A stretch of 16,804 nucleotides of DNA, from assembly GCA_002299675.1 (NCBI GenBank), contig DBOW01000121.1:18221-35024 (forward strand), in the 5' to 3' direction. Numbering within the stretch: position 1 is the stretch's first letter; every line of letters begins with the position of its first letter. Under the pieces are notes generated by a model, which saw nothing but the letters and a program-made list of their open reading frames with translations, was not told the origin of the DNA and searched no databases. This document shows, piece by piece, positions 7,408 to 15,929 of this stretch. The DNA is from Solobacterium sp. UBA636 (GTDB taxonomy: Bacteria; Bacillota_I; Bacilli_A; Erysipelotrichales; Erysipelotrichaceae). The position numbers and the translations under genes were made by a program.

Positions 7408-8367
7408 TTATACCAGCCTTTCAAATAAACGATAGAATTTCTTGCGGTTTTCACGTGGCAGAGCCAGTGCTTCGGCAATAGGCATCGAAGAAATCTTGTT
7501 ATCTTTTATGCCTACACAATGTCCACCCACTCCTTCAATGAGCAGATCAACTGCCTTTTCACCCATTCTTGATGCCAGTACTCTGTCGGTTGGTGAAGGA
7601 CAGCCTCCTCGCTGAATGTGGCCTAAAATTGTAGCACGGCCTGAGAAATTAGTGTTGGCTGACACTTTGTTGGCCAGGGCATTTACATCACACAGTTTCT
7701 CAGAAACGATAACGATGGCATGATTTTTGCCTAAAGAATCAAGATATTTCAGCTTTGAAAGAATCTCTTCTTCATCGTATCCGGTTTCAGGAGTGACAAT
7801 AATTTCAGCACCGCAGCTGATACCTGAATATATTGCCAGGTCACCACAGTGATTGCCCATTACTTCAACTATTGAACAGCGATGATGAGAACTTGATGTA
7901 TCTCTTAATTTATCGACGCATTCCACAATTGTATTAAGAGCGGTATCAAAGCCAATAGTAAAATCTGTTCCCTGAATATCATTATCGATAGTACCAGGGA
8001 GACCAATACAGTTGATTCCAAGTTTAGTCAGTGCTGCTGCACCACGATATGAACCATCGCCGCCAATGACAATAAGCGCATCCATTCCTGCTTCCTTAAG
8101 ACGATTGGCAGTTTCTGCACAGACAGCTTCTTCTTTCATCTGAGGGAATCTGGCTGTACCCAGAATTGTACCGCCACGGGTCATGATATCAGAAACTGAT
8201 TCTTTTTCGAATTTTTCCATTCTTCCTTCATATAGACCCTTATAGCCATCTCTGATTCCATAAACCTCAATACCGTTGTGAATGGCAACTCTGGTAATAG
8301 CTCTGATTGCCGGATTCATTCCTGGTGAATCGCCACCAGAAGTTAAGATACCAATTTTTCTGATCAT
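7408..8367 (-). CDS. pfkA: ATP-dependent 6-phosphofructokinase
   Basis: A 319-residue enzyme phosphorylating fructose 6-phosphate to fructose 1,6-bisphosphate, the committing step of glycolysis; it normally acts as a cytoplasmic homotetramer. The nucleotide-binding GGDSPGMN (11-18) and GGDGSYRG (102-109) and the active-site PGTIDND with D128 are intact. Gly in GGDGS and in PGTIDND points to ATP rather than pyrophosphate as the donor. The substrate-binding stretch reads EVMGNHCGD, with Asn where Arg is usual after MG; R163, from the neighbouring subunit in the family, is kept. The start overlaps the dnaI stop in an ATGA arrangement with GGAG nine bases upstream, so it is translationally coupled to a replication gene. 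Elsewhere in Bacillota pfkA usually sits with pyk, sometimes beside dnaE; pyk is not seen here. Confidence 0.97.
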   Translation of the reverse strand: MIRKIGILTSGGDSPGMNPAIRAITRVAIHNGIEVYGIRDGYKGLYEGRMEKFEKESVSDIMTRGGTILGTARFPQMKEEAVCAETANRLKEAGMDALIVIGGDGSYRGAAALTKLGINCIGLPGTIDNDIQGTDFTIGFDTALNTIVECVDKLRDTSSSHHRCSIVEVMGNHCGDLAIYSGISCGAEIIVTPETGYDEEEILSKLKYLDSLGKNHAIVIVSEKLCDVNALANKVSANTNFSGRATILGHIQRGGCPSPTDRVLASRMGEKAVDLLIEGVGGHCVGIKDNKISSMPIAEALALPRENRKKFYRLFERLV

Positions 8368-9236
8368 AATAAGTTTCTCCTTTTATTTGTACCAGTAAGA
8401 CAAAAATCCTCACCGAGAATATCTATTCTTTCAATAAGACGTCTGGCATTCATTGATTCCTGACTTCCTGAATAATATCTCAATAAATATTTCTTATCAA
8501 AATTTGACGTGAAGATAGTACACAGCCTGTTCTCCATACGATAGTCAAGTATGCTCATTAAAAGCCTGTCTCTTGAAAAAGCCGTTACTATTTCAGATCC
8601 TATATCATCAAAAAAGACATAATCGGCACTGCTGATTCTTGAAATTATATTATCATAGAAATCGCTGTCCGATTTTATATAATTTGCCATCTTTGTCACA
8701 AAAGAATTGGTCTTGATAAAAGCCACTCTCTTGCCGCTTTCAACCAGTGAATTGGCAAGCGCGATTGACAGATAGGTTTTACCTGTTCCAAGATCTCCAT
8801 AGATGAACAGACCTCTTTTGCGGCTTTGAGTAAAAATGTTGGCCAGTTCCAGAAACAGATTTGCAGAGGAATTTTCCTCAATTTTAATCTTATCAAGTCT
8901 TAGATCATAAAGCTCTTCAGGAATATCGGAATAAATATAGGACTTCTTAAAAAGCTGATACCTGTTTTCTTCAAGATATAATCTGCAGTAGGATATATCG
9001 TTATGGACAAAACTGTCGTTTGAAAGTTCCACTCTTTCACCCTTCTTGGCCTGACGACAGAGCTTTAATCCTGGACAGTTTTCACATTTAGATAGAGATT
9101 CATAACACAAATCAAAAGCTGTAAAATTATCCAGTATATCCTGAACAGATAAACCATTCTCCCTTATAAAGGAAGCTATATAGTCATTGCTCAGATATTT
9201 TTCAGCCTGATTTTTCTTATATTCATTTATTTCCAT
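8364..9236 (-). CDS. dnaI: Primosomal protein DnaI, replicative helicase loader
   Basis: A 290-residue AAA+ ATPase that loads the replicative helicase onto DNA at the origin and at restarted forks, together with DnaB and DnaD. The N-terminal helicase-binding region has a cysteine cluster (C44, C51, C54, C60, then H78 and C84) consistent with the zinc-binding module of the family. The C-terminal AAA+ core shows Walker A GDLGTGKT (147-154), Walker B VFFDDIG (207-213), sensor TSN (243-245) and an arginine-finger region ARRLIERI (264-271). It overlaps dnaB by 14 nt upstream and pfkA by 4 nt downstream. The length is slightly below the roughly 310 residues of the Bacillus protein. The dnaB-dnaI pairing makes the assignment secure. 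Confidence 0.95.
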   Translation of the reverse strand: MEINEYKKNQAEKYLSNDYIASFIRENGLSVQDILDNFTAFDLCYESLSKCENCPGLKLCRQAKKGERVELSNDSFVHNDISYCRLYLEENRYQLFKKSYIYSDIPEELYDLRLDKIKIEENSSANLFLELANIFTQSRKRGLFIYGDLGTGKTYLSIALANSLVESGKRVAFIKTNSFVTKMANYIKSDSDFYDNIISRISSADYVFFDDIGSEIVTAFSRDRLLMSILDYRMENRLCTIFTSNFDKKYLLRYYSGSQESMNARRLIERIDILGEDFCLTGTNKRRNLL

Positions 9237-10356
9237 TCTTCAGCCTCTTATATATTTCGCTCAGATCAACCTGGGATTCATTGGTTGATACATATTCAGG
9301 GATTCCCACTTCTTTTCGACTGGAAGTCCTTCTGTTTTCTTTATTAAGCGACTCCCTGGCCTTATCTACAGAATCAACATGATTTCTGCGCAGATCAGAG
9401 GCTGCCGAATAAAGATATTTCTCAATCAGATGATTATCACACACCTTCAGGGCATGTTCGATCAGTACATTGATGACATCAGGTCTTAAACCATAGTCGT
9501 GCGAAAGATTATAGAGCAGTTTCTTGTCATAGCTTGAAACGCTCATTCCATCCTGTTTAGACATCAGAAACAGCTCACAAGGTACATCATAACTGTTTTC
9601 AGGTACTTTTTTATACTCTGTCTTGCTGTTTTCACAAAGATAGCGCAGATATTTGAGATCTATACCATCACTTTCACTTCTGATAACTTTTGAAATAAAA
9701 GTACGCATCTTATCTTCGTTAATGCCATACAGGTCAGCCAGTCTGGCGATTTCTTTAAGATTATCTTCACTTCGAAACCTCAAAGGAAAAAGTGTTGATG
9801 ACATATCTGATAAAAAAGAACGCATATCAAAGAATGAATCAAAATTATATTCATTGCGTTTAACATTAAGATATGTTTCATTCTCGCTGGTCCAGCCAGA
9901 CAGAGATTCCAGATCATAGCGGCAGGTAATATCTTTTAAAGAATAAGACATATTGGACTGAGGTATATCCACTATCAGTGAATTATAGTAGTCTCCACTG
10001 GTTTTTAAGATGAAATCTCTGACCAGGATTTCATCATGAATAAATTCATCTCTGGTCTTGGGATTTCTTAAAGAAAAAAGATACTTGCCATCTTCATCAT
10101 AGGCATAGGTAAACAGAAGTTTATATTCATTCAGCTTCTTCAGACTCTTTTCAAAATCATCAAGAGGCATCATTAAGGCATTCAGCACAGCTGATATTTC
10201 TTCAAATGAAGCCGTACTTCCCTTAACCAGCAGATATTCATAAAGACTTAAGGCATCTGTAGTAATTAAAGGACAATAAAAAAGAACGAGAGACTTAAAA
10301 CGTTCACTCGAGATATCTGTATTATTTTCAATTTTAAATAGATCTCTGCCCAGCAT
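9223..10356 (-). CDS. dnaB: Replication initiation and membrane attachment protein DnaB (Gram-positive type)
   Basis: A 377-residue protein of the DnaB/DnaD family, the helicase co-loader and not the ring helicase of the same name in E. coli. The N-terminal winged-helix-like region (about 1-110) includes the LFYCPLITTDALSLYEYLL helix typical of DnaB. The C-terminal DnaB_2 domain is visible at about 285-337, with the YGLRPDVINVLIEHAL helix and a final helix SAASDLRRNHVDSVDKA. The tryptophan usually found in the YxxxIxxxW motif is replaced, here by leucine. It is shorter than the roughly 470-residue Bacillus protein, mostly through a reduced tail. The ATG at 10354-10356 lies 23 nt inside coaE and lacks a clear Shine-Dalgarno, so coupling to coaE translation is likely. 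Adjacency to dnaI supports the call. Confidence 0.9.
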   Translation of the reverse strand: MLGRDLFKIENNTDISSERFKSLVLFYCPLITTDALSLYEYLLVKGSTASFEEISAVLNALMMPLDDFEKSLKKLNEYKLLFTYAYDEDGKYLFSLRNPKTRDEFIHDEILVRDFILKTSGDYYNSLIVDIPQSNMSYSLKDITCRYDLESLSGWTSENETYLNVKRNEYNFDSFFDMRSFLSDMSSTLFPLRFRSEDNLKEIARLADLYGINEDKMRTFISKVIRSESDGIDLKYLRYLCENSKTEYKKVPENSYDVPCELFLMSKQDGMSVSSYDKKLLYNLSHDYGLRPDVINVLIEHALKVCDNHLIEKYLYSAASDLRRNHVDSVDKARESLNKENRRTSSRKEVGIPEYVSTNESQVDLSEIYKRLKNGNK

Positions 10357-10921
10357 ATTTGTTTATAACTTTATCCACCTGAAGATAGAGATCTTCCAGG
10401 CTCCTATTATTATATATTATTTCATCCGCTCTTTGTTTCTTTTCAGATACACTTAACTGATTCCTGATTCTCTCTTTGGCCTGTGATTCATTAAAACCCC
10501 TGTTTCTCAGTCTTTCAATTGCAGCTTGTTCATCACATACAACAAGGATTGAAACATCAAAATACTTTTCCAGGTTCTGTTCAAAAAGAAGTGGAACCTC
10601 ACAGATTATAAAATCATTCTCCTGTATCTGTCTTAACATTTCTTTAATGATAAGAGGATGCATAATGTTTTCCAGTTTATTCTTTTGAGTTTCGGAATTA
10701 AAAATAATAGATGAAAGCTTCTTTTTATCAAGTTCATTATTATTAAATACTTCTGGAAAAGTTTCCCTTACTTTGAGATATCCCTCATTTCCTTCTTTTA
10801 AAAGAAAGGCATTGTATTCATCACAGGAGAATACTTTATAGCCCTTTGTTTTGAGATAATTGAGTACAGTACTTTTACCAGAACCAATAGTACCGGAAAT
10901 GGCTATCTTTCTTTCTGACAT
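10334..10921 (-). CDS. coaE: Dephospho-CoA kinase
   Basis: A P-loop kinase catalysing the last step of coenzyme A synthesis, ATP-dependent phosphorylation of dephospho-CoA on its ribose 3'-hydroxyl. The ATG at 10919-10921 gives 195 residues beginning MSERKIAISGTIGSGKST, so the Walker A motif falls at 10-18, as in the family. Further landmarks are the SCDEY segment after the first strand, FIICEVPLLFE and the lid RLRNRGFNESQAKERIRNQ. A longer frame opens at 10990 but would add residues with no family counterpart inside mutM. A TTG three codons upstream of the ATG is better spaced from an AGAGGA sequence and could be the real start. The gene overlaps mutM by 19 nt and dnaB by 23 nt. mutM-coaE adjacency is common in Bacillota. 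Confidence 0.95.
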   Translation of the reverse strand: MSERKIAISGTIGSGKSTVLNYLKTKGYKVFSCDEYNAFLLKEGNEGYLKVRETFPEVFNNNELDKKKLSSIIFNSETQKNKLENIMHPLIIKEMLRQIQENDFIICEVPLLFEQNLEKYFDVSILVVCDEQAAIERLRNRGFNESQAKERIRNQLSVSEKKQRADEIIYNNRSLEDLYLQVDKVINKYAGQRSI

Positions 10922-11712
10922 AATGGACAATAATAGGTTCCTCTTCCACCTATTCTGATTTTGATAATATCGCTGCCGCATTTGGGACACTTGTCAAGTG
11001 TATGAACCCTGAGACTCAGCTGAAAACGTCCGCTTACACCAAGAGAAGATGTATATGATCTGATGGTGGTACCACCGGCTTTTATGGCTTCGTTTAAAAT
11101 GTTTCTTACCGCTTCAATAAGTCTGTCTATATCTTCATCATTAAGTTTATTTACTGGTGTATCTGGCCTTATTTCTATAGCCGAACAGACCTCATCGGCA
11201 TATATATTTCCACATCCTGCCACAAAGCTCTGGTCCAGCAGTACTTCTTTAAGCGGTTTTTTCATTCTGGAGAAATACTGTTTAACATATTCGTGATTAA
11301 AACTATCATCAAAAGGCTCTGGTCCCAGATTCTTGAAATGATTAAAATCATAGTCCAGAGGATAGAGTTCCATTCTGCCGAATTTTCTTACGTCATTATA
11401 TCTTAACTGTTTACCATTATCTAAGCTGAAAATGACATGCATATGTCTGGATAGAGGTTCTTCAGGATCCATAAGATAATATTTCCCCTCCATGCGCAGA
11501 TGCGAAACCAGTACAACATCATCCATGATGAAAAGAAGATATTTTCCCCTTCTTCTGAAATCACGGAAATGCTGACCGATTAGCTTATTAAATTCTTTTA
11601 AGTCGCAGTTTACAATCGGTTTATATATAACATTTATATCAGTTATTTTACAGTCTTTAATCTGGTACCTTAAGGTATCCAGTACTGTCTGTACCTCTGG
11701 AAGTTCTGGCAT
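10903..11712 (-). CDS. mutM: Formamidopyrimidine-DNA glycosylase
   Basis: A 269-residue bifunctional DNA repair enzyme that removes 8-oxoguanine and formamidopyrimidines and cleaves the abasic site. The N-terminal MPELPEVQT supplies the catalytic P2 (after Met removal) and E3. Other family residues are K57 in RGKYLL, the intercalating residues M74, R109 and F111, and N169 in GCGNIYADE. The C-terminal zinc finger has ligands C242, C245, C262 and C265 with R257 in IGGRGT. All catalytic parts are intact and the length is standard. It starts 2 nt after the polA stop, without a strong ribosome binding site, and its end overlaps coaE. The polA-mutM pairing couples excision of oxidised bases with the polymerase that fills the gap. 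Confidence 0.97.
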   Translation of the reverse strand: MPELPEVQTVLDTLRYQIKDCKITDINVIYKPIVNCDLKEFNKLIGQHFRDFRRRGKYLLFIMDDVVLVSHLRMEGKYYLMDPEEPLSRHMHVIFSLDNGKQLRYNDVRKFGRMELYPLDYDFNHFKNLGPEPFDDSFNHEYVKQYFSRMKKPLKEVLLDQSFVAGCGNIYADEVCSAIEIRPDTPVNKLNDEDIDRLIEAVRNILNEAIKAGGTTIRSYTSSLGVSGRFQLSLRVHTLDKCPKCGSDIIKIRIGGRGTYYCPLCQKER

Positions 11713-11714
11713 AA

Positions 11715-14291
11715 TTATTTAGCTTCATACCAGTCCTTTCCGCTGGCATATGATGATTCAAGTTTAACTTTCAAATTATAGGCTTTAGACATTGTATCAA
11801 GTATTATTTCCTTCATCTTAGTCTCTTCATCTTTGGCAACATCAAATATCAGTTCATCATGTACCTGAAGAATCAGTCTGGATTTAAGTTTTTCTTCTTT
11901 GATACGTTTTGTTACATTCACCATGGCAATCTTGATTATATCGGCTGCAGAACCCTGAATAGTGGCATTCATTGCCGCTCTTTTGCCAAATTCTCTGACC
12001 ATAAATTTAGGATCTTTAATTTCTGGAATGTAGCGTCTTCTGTTAAGTATGGTCTTTACATAGCCATTTTTGATGCAGAATTCAACCTGGGAATCCAGGT
12101 AAGTCTTTATATTTGGATAGGTTACAAAATAGTCATCTATAAATTTTTTGGCTTCCTTGAAACTAAGACCTGTCTGATTGGAAAGACCAAAATCAGAAAT
12201 GCCATAGACAACTCCGAAGTTTATAGCCTTGGCCTGTCTGCGGATATTTGGGGTGACATCTTCTTTGTTCAGATGGAATATATCCATAGCTGTCTTGTCA
12301 TGAATATCAATTCCCTCATTAAAAGCTTCAATCATTTTTGTCTCACCAGAAAGCGAAGCCAGTACTCTAAGTTCAATCTGCGAATAGTCACAGCTTACAA
12401 GAAGAGAATTCTCAGATGGCTTAAATACCCGGCGGATTTCTCTTCCTTCTTCATCACGAACGGAAATATTCTGAAGATTTGGTTCGGAACTGGAAAGCCG
12501 GCCGGTAGCTGCCACCATCTGCTGAAAAATCGTATGAATCTTGCCATCTTCACCAATATAGCGTTTTAATCCTTCGCCATAGGAGGAATGCAGTTTGGCA
12601 AACTTGCGGTAATTTAAAATATCACTGATTATCGGATCATAATCCAGCAGTTTCTGCAGTACTTCAGCACTGGTGGAACCTTTTTTGAGATCTGGCAGTT
12701 CCAGTTCATTATAAAGAACATCCTTCAGCTGTGCAGGCGAATTAAGATTAAATTCATGGCCTACTCTGTCAAAAATATTTTTCTCGGTATCTTTCAGCTT
12801 CTTTGCCATATTGTCTGAAATCAGCTGAAGTTCTCTGGAATCGCAGTAAATACCAGCTTCTTCCATTTCATAAAGAACAGATACCAGAGGGAGTTCTACG
12901 TCATAATATAGACCACGCATTTCTTTTTCATTAAGCTCATCAAGGGCCTTAAGATAAATACTGTATAAGAAATTGGCACACTCGCTGGCTCTGTCTATCT
13001 GTTTTGCCTTATCAGGTATTAATGGCTTCTTTTCGCTGCCGTAGATATCCTTAATGGTGGTTGACATATAGTATCCATAATTGTGAATAATCCTGCCCAG
13101 ATCTGAATTATCATTATTGGCTAAAAAAGCCATCAGGAATACATCATCGCTGTTTTCACCTATCCTGATATCAAACTGATCAAGACAGTGCTTAGAAGCT
13201 TTCAGATCAAAGAATATCTTGTTTAAATCAGATGAAATAAACTGTTTAAATTCTTCATCTTTAAGCAGGTCTTCTGTTTTAATATATTCACATATCTGTC
13301 CATTGGATACAGCTAAGCCATAAAGCCTTCTGCCATAATAAGAAAACTCATCTGAATCGATATAAATCAGAGGATTATCATATAATTCCCTGCTTATTTT
13401 GTTTACTTCATTTGAAAGAAGTTTTTTCTGGCTTACAAAATCATTAGATACCAGCGACTTCATTTCGTATTCGACAAAGAAAGCATTCTTTGTGTCATTA
13501 TTGATATCAAGTCTTAAATCATCAAGCTGCATATCAATGTTAACATCTGTCTTGATGGTTGCCAGGGTTTTGGAAAGAAAGGCTGAATCTTTGCCGTTAA
13601 TAAGCTTTTCCTTCATTTTGCCTTTTACTTCATCAATATGTTCGTAAATTCCTTCTACTGTTTCATAGCTCTGTAAAAGCTTGATAGCGGTTTTTTCGCC
13701 AACCCCTTCTACTCCTTTGATATTGTCAGAACTGTCCCCTGCCAGGCCCTTAAAATCAATTATCTGAGCGGGTTTGAGTCCATATTCTTCATATAGAGCT
13801 CTTTCATCCATCTGAACAATATCGCTAAGACCTTTTTTCATGACATAGACAGAAGTTGTGTCATCAATCAGCTGAAGCAGATCTTTGTCGCTTGATAAAA
13901 TACAGGTTTCAGTATCAGAGAATTTTTTGGAAAGAGTACCGATAATATCATCAGCCTCTATATCTTCAAATTCCAGATATGGAATGTTGTAGGCTTTTAA
14001 CATCTTTCTGACTGTTTCAAACTGTTCAATCAGTTCAGCAGGAGTAGCCTTTCTGCCACCCTTATAGTCAGGATTAAGATCATGTCTGAAGGTATGTTTA
14101 CCTTTATCAAAAGCCACCGCACAGTATTGAGGTTTAATCTGTTTTAAGGCTTTATTGAGCATATTCGCAAAGGCATAAACTGCGTTGGTATAGGCACCAA
14201 ATGAAGTTTTCATTATGCCAGAATAACTTGTTGCATAATAAGCTCGGAAAATCAGGTTGTTTCCGTCAATTAACAGGAGTTTCATATTCAT
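11715..14291 (-). CDS. polA: DNA polymerase I
   Basis: An 858-residue repair and Okazaki-fragment-processing polymerase. The 5'-3' nuclease domain occupies about 1-290, with LLLIDGNN carrying D9, FDKGKHTFRH at 61-70, acidic IEADDIIG near 111-118 and the GDSSDNIKGVEGVGEK helix-hairpin-helix at 185-200. The middle 3'-5' exonuclease domain (about 305-450) looks inactive: the first DxE reads D312-S-D314 and the later acidic motifs are eroded, as in Bacillus polymerases. The polymerase domain has motif A DYSQIE (635-640), motif B RRQAKAINFGVVYG (684-697) and motif C QVHDE with H811, D812 and E813. The start at 14291 forms a TAATG overlap with the upstream lipoprotein stop. The second ATG at 14283-14285 is better spaced from the GAGG and is equally likely. 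Confidence 0.98.
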   Translation of the reverse strand: MNMKLLLIDGNNLIFRAYYATSYSGIMKTSFGAYTNAVYAFANMLNKALKQIKPQYCAVAFDKGKHTFRHDLNPDYKGGRKATPAELIEQFETVRKMLKAYNIPYLEFEDIEADDIIGTLSKKFSDTETCILSSDKDLLQLIDDTTSVYVMKKGLSDIVQMDERALYEEYGLKPAQIIDFKGLAGDSSDNIKGVEGVGEKTAIKLLQSYETVEGIYEHIDEVKGKMKEKLINGKDSAFLSKTLATIKTDVNIDMQLDDLRLDINNDTKNAFFVEYEMKSLVSNDFVSQKKLLSNEVNKISRELYDNPLIYIDSDEFSYYGRRLYGLAVSNGQICEYIKTEDLLKDEEFKQFISSDLNKIFFDLKASKHCLDQFDIRIGENSDDVFLMAFLANNDNSDLGRIIHNYGYYMSTTIKDIYGSEKKPLIPDKAKQIDRASECANFLYSIYLKALDELNEKEMRGLYYDVELPLVSVLYEMEEAGIYCDSRELQLISDNMAKKLKDTEKNIFDRVGHEFNLNSPAQLKDVLYNELELPDLKKGSTSAEVLQKLLDYDPIISDILNYRKFAKLHSSYGEGLKRYIGEDGKIHTIFQQMVAATGRLSSSEPNLQNISVRDEEGREIRRVFKPSENSLLVSCDYSQIELRVLASLSGETKMIEAFNEGIDIHDKTAMDIFHLNKEDVTPNIRRQAKAINFGVVYGISDFGLSNQTGLSFKEAKKFIDDYFVTYPNIKTYLDSQVEFCIKNGYVKTILNRRRYIPEIKDPKFMVREFGKRAAMNATIQGSAADIIKIAMVNVTKRIKEEKLKSRLILQVHDELIFDVAKDEETKMKEIILDTMSKAYNLKVKLESSYASGKDWYEAK

Positions 14292-15328
14292 TAATCCTCT
14301 TCAGGTACATTTACCAGTTCAGTTGTGGTAGTAACCTGTACCGCAATATTTTCTAAAACACTCAGGTTTTCATACATAATAGAAAGATAATCTTTTCCGT
14401 CATTTATCTGTGTTGATGTTAAGGATGACAGATTGGAAAGATTTACTCTTGTAAGATTAAGTTCATCAGCCAGTTCATTGAAGAGTTCATTCATTTCAGC
14501 TGTCATATTAGGTTCATAGACTATATATCTTACATCATCGGCGATTATTCTCTGTTTAATAGCTTCCAGCTGCGCCTCACTTGGCAAAGCACCATATTTA
14601 GATAGACAGACAGGATAGACCTGGAAACCATAAGACTTCTGCCATGAACCAAAAGAAGGCGTCATAGAAACAAATTTAATTGTCTTGGATTCAGCCTTAA
14701 GCTTGGTAGATAAAGCCTGGTAGCGGGCGTCTACTTCAATCAGGTCAGCTTCCAGGGCTTCATAGTTCTCCTTGAAAAAGGCAGACTGTTCAACATAGTT
14801 GTTTGCCAGGGTGCTGTATACTGTCTTTGCCATCGACAGCATGCCTATTGGATCAAGCCATAGGAACAGATCGGTATCATAGACATCAATTGAATCAAAA
14901 ATATCACCATCATAGTAGGGAGATTCAATATAGGTCTCTCTTCCATTGGCAGTCACAAGTGTATATCTCTGGAATTTATAGATGGCATTAAGCACTGATA
15001 AATCAACAACATTCGCTTCGCTCTGATTTATCTCATCCTCATATATTTCCAGATAAGGCTCTAAGTCACCGATATGAAAAAAATATATAGAATCATTGAT
15101 GATGTCCTGAAAGCCCGGATTTTCTTCATCGGCAGTTACTGGCCTGGCCACCTGCACCAGATCGTTTGTCTGTACAGATATCGTCTTAATTCTGTTTTCG
15201 CCTATTCTGTTTAAAATATAGCCTACCGGATAAATAGTATAGGCAGTATAGGTTTTAATCTTTGCACAGCCAGAAAAAATAAATATGCAGATAAGCAGCA
15301 CTAATAATTTATTTACTATTTTCTTCAT
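14291..15328 (-). CDS. ZnuA/TroA-like metal-binding lipoprotein homologue lacking the usual histidine ligands
   Basis: A 345-residue lipoprotein with a basic-hydrophobic signal peptide and lipobox FSGC, so it is predicted to be anchored outside the membrane at C21. The body resembles zinc/manganese ABC solute-binding proteins: TAYTIYPVGYILNRIG (28-43), HIGDLEPYLE (85-94), LFLWLDP (154-160), FVSMTPSFGSW..SYGF (219-234) and IVYEPN (269-274). In that family the metal is held by three His and one Asp/Glu, or by two His plus acidic residues. Here the positions in DPHxYEP, DPHxWLDP and VTFHDAFGY-type motifs are occupied by non-His residues; E272 survives and H85 is the only histidine in the protein. 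No permease or ATPase gene for it is present. It overlaps trmB by 20 nt and has AAGGA eight bases upstream. It may bind another ligand, act in assembly, or have lost transport function. Confidence 0.82.
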   Translation of the reverse strand: MKKIVNKLLVLLICIFIFSGCAKIKTYTAYTIYPVGYILNRIGENRIKTISVQTNDLVQVARPVTADEENPGFQDIINDSIYFFHIGDLEPYLEIYEDEINQSEANVVDLSVLNAIYKFQRYTLVTANGRETYIESPYYDGDIFDSIDVYDTDLFLWLDPIGMLSMAKTVYSTLANNYVEQSAFFKENYEALEADLIEVDARYQALSTKLKAESKTIKFVSMTPSFGSWQKSYGFQVYPVCLSKYGALPSEAQLEAIKQRIIADDVRYIVYEPNMTAEMNELFNELADELNLTRVNLSNLSSLTSTQINDGKDYLSIMYENLSVLENIAVQVTTTTELVNVPEED

Positions 15329-15929
15329 AACCAGTATCCTTCTTTACAAGTCTGGCATAATGAATAGGTACACCCAAGTTTAAAAACTTTTCTTCATAGC
15401 CAGTTTTAGGTTCATCATGATGATAATCATCGCTTCTTTCCACAATCTTAAAAGGTGATTCCTTAAAATATTCTATAGAATCATTAAAAAGATCAGTGTT
15501 ATCGGTTTTAAACACAATATCCCCATCATCCATCAAAAGCTTCTCATAGATACTTAAAAACGAAGGATAGGTAAGTCTTCTTTTATGTGTTTTACGTTTT
15601 GGCCAGGGATCACAGAAATGAATATAAAGACGCTTAATACTTTTTTCATCAAAAATGTCCAGCAGATTGGCTGCATCAGTTCTAATAATTCTTAAATTTG
15701 TCAGTTCAAGTTCCTGTGCCTTTTTTATAGCTCTGGCTACACAGGCATCAATTCTTTCCAAGCCAATATAAAAGATATCAGGATGTTTTAGAGCACTCTG
15801 GGTTATAAAGTCACCCATTCCCATCCCTATCTCAAGATAAATATTTTTCAGATTATGACCATCATTTATAAGATATACCTTTTCATTTTCCAGAAAGGGG
15901 TCAATCCATTTCCTTTTTCTCATTCGCAT
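15309..15929 (-). CDS. trmB: tRNA (guanine-N7-)-methyltransferase
   Basis: A 206-residue SAM-dependent enzyme forming 7-methylguanosine at position 46 of the tRNA variable loop. The SAM-binding motif EIGMGMGDF is at 33-41. The family hallmark FCDPWPKRKTHKRRL at 105-119 matches the usual F-DPWPK-HxKRR sequence, followed by KTDN at 141-144 and TGYEEKF near 176-182. The length is slightly short but complete. The start at 15929 keeps the MRMR N-terminus shared with Bacillus TrmB; the ATG at 15923 would give a classic ATGA overlap with the upstream stop. No strong Shine-Dalgarno is seen for either, so coupling to the GNAT gene is likely. Confidence 0.97.
   Translation of the reverse strand: MRMRKRKWIDPFLENEKVYLINDGHNLKNIYLEIGMGMGDFITQSALKHPDIFYIGLERIDACVARAIKKAQELELTNLRIIRTDAANLLDIFDEKSIKRLYIHFCDPWPKRKTHKRRLTYPSFLSIYEKLLMDDGDIVFKTDNTDLFNDSIEYFKESPFKIVERSDDYHHDEPKTGYEEKFLNLGVPIHYARLVKKDTGYEENSK

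Noticed and set aside
8696..8896. A 66-codon minus-strand frame inside dnaI, considered as a frameshifted fragment
   Set aside because: dnaI is intact across the region with all its motifs in order, so this is an out-of-frame shadow.
11859..12569. A 236-codon open frame on the plus strand opposite polA
   Set aside because: It lies wholly antisense to the conserved polymerase domain, its translation is rich in F, Y, I and S with no family features, and no ribosome binding site or partner is seen. It is a shadow of polA.
11715..14291. polA missing proofreading as a sign of damage
   Set aside because: Eroded 3'-5' exonuclease motifs are normal in Bacillota DNA polymerase I, and the nuclease and polymerase domains are intact.
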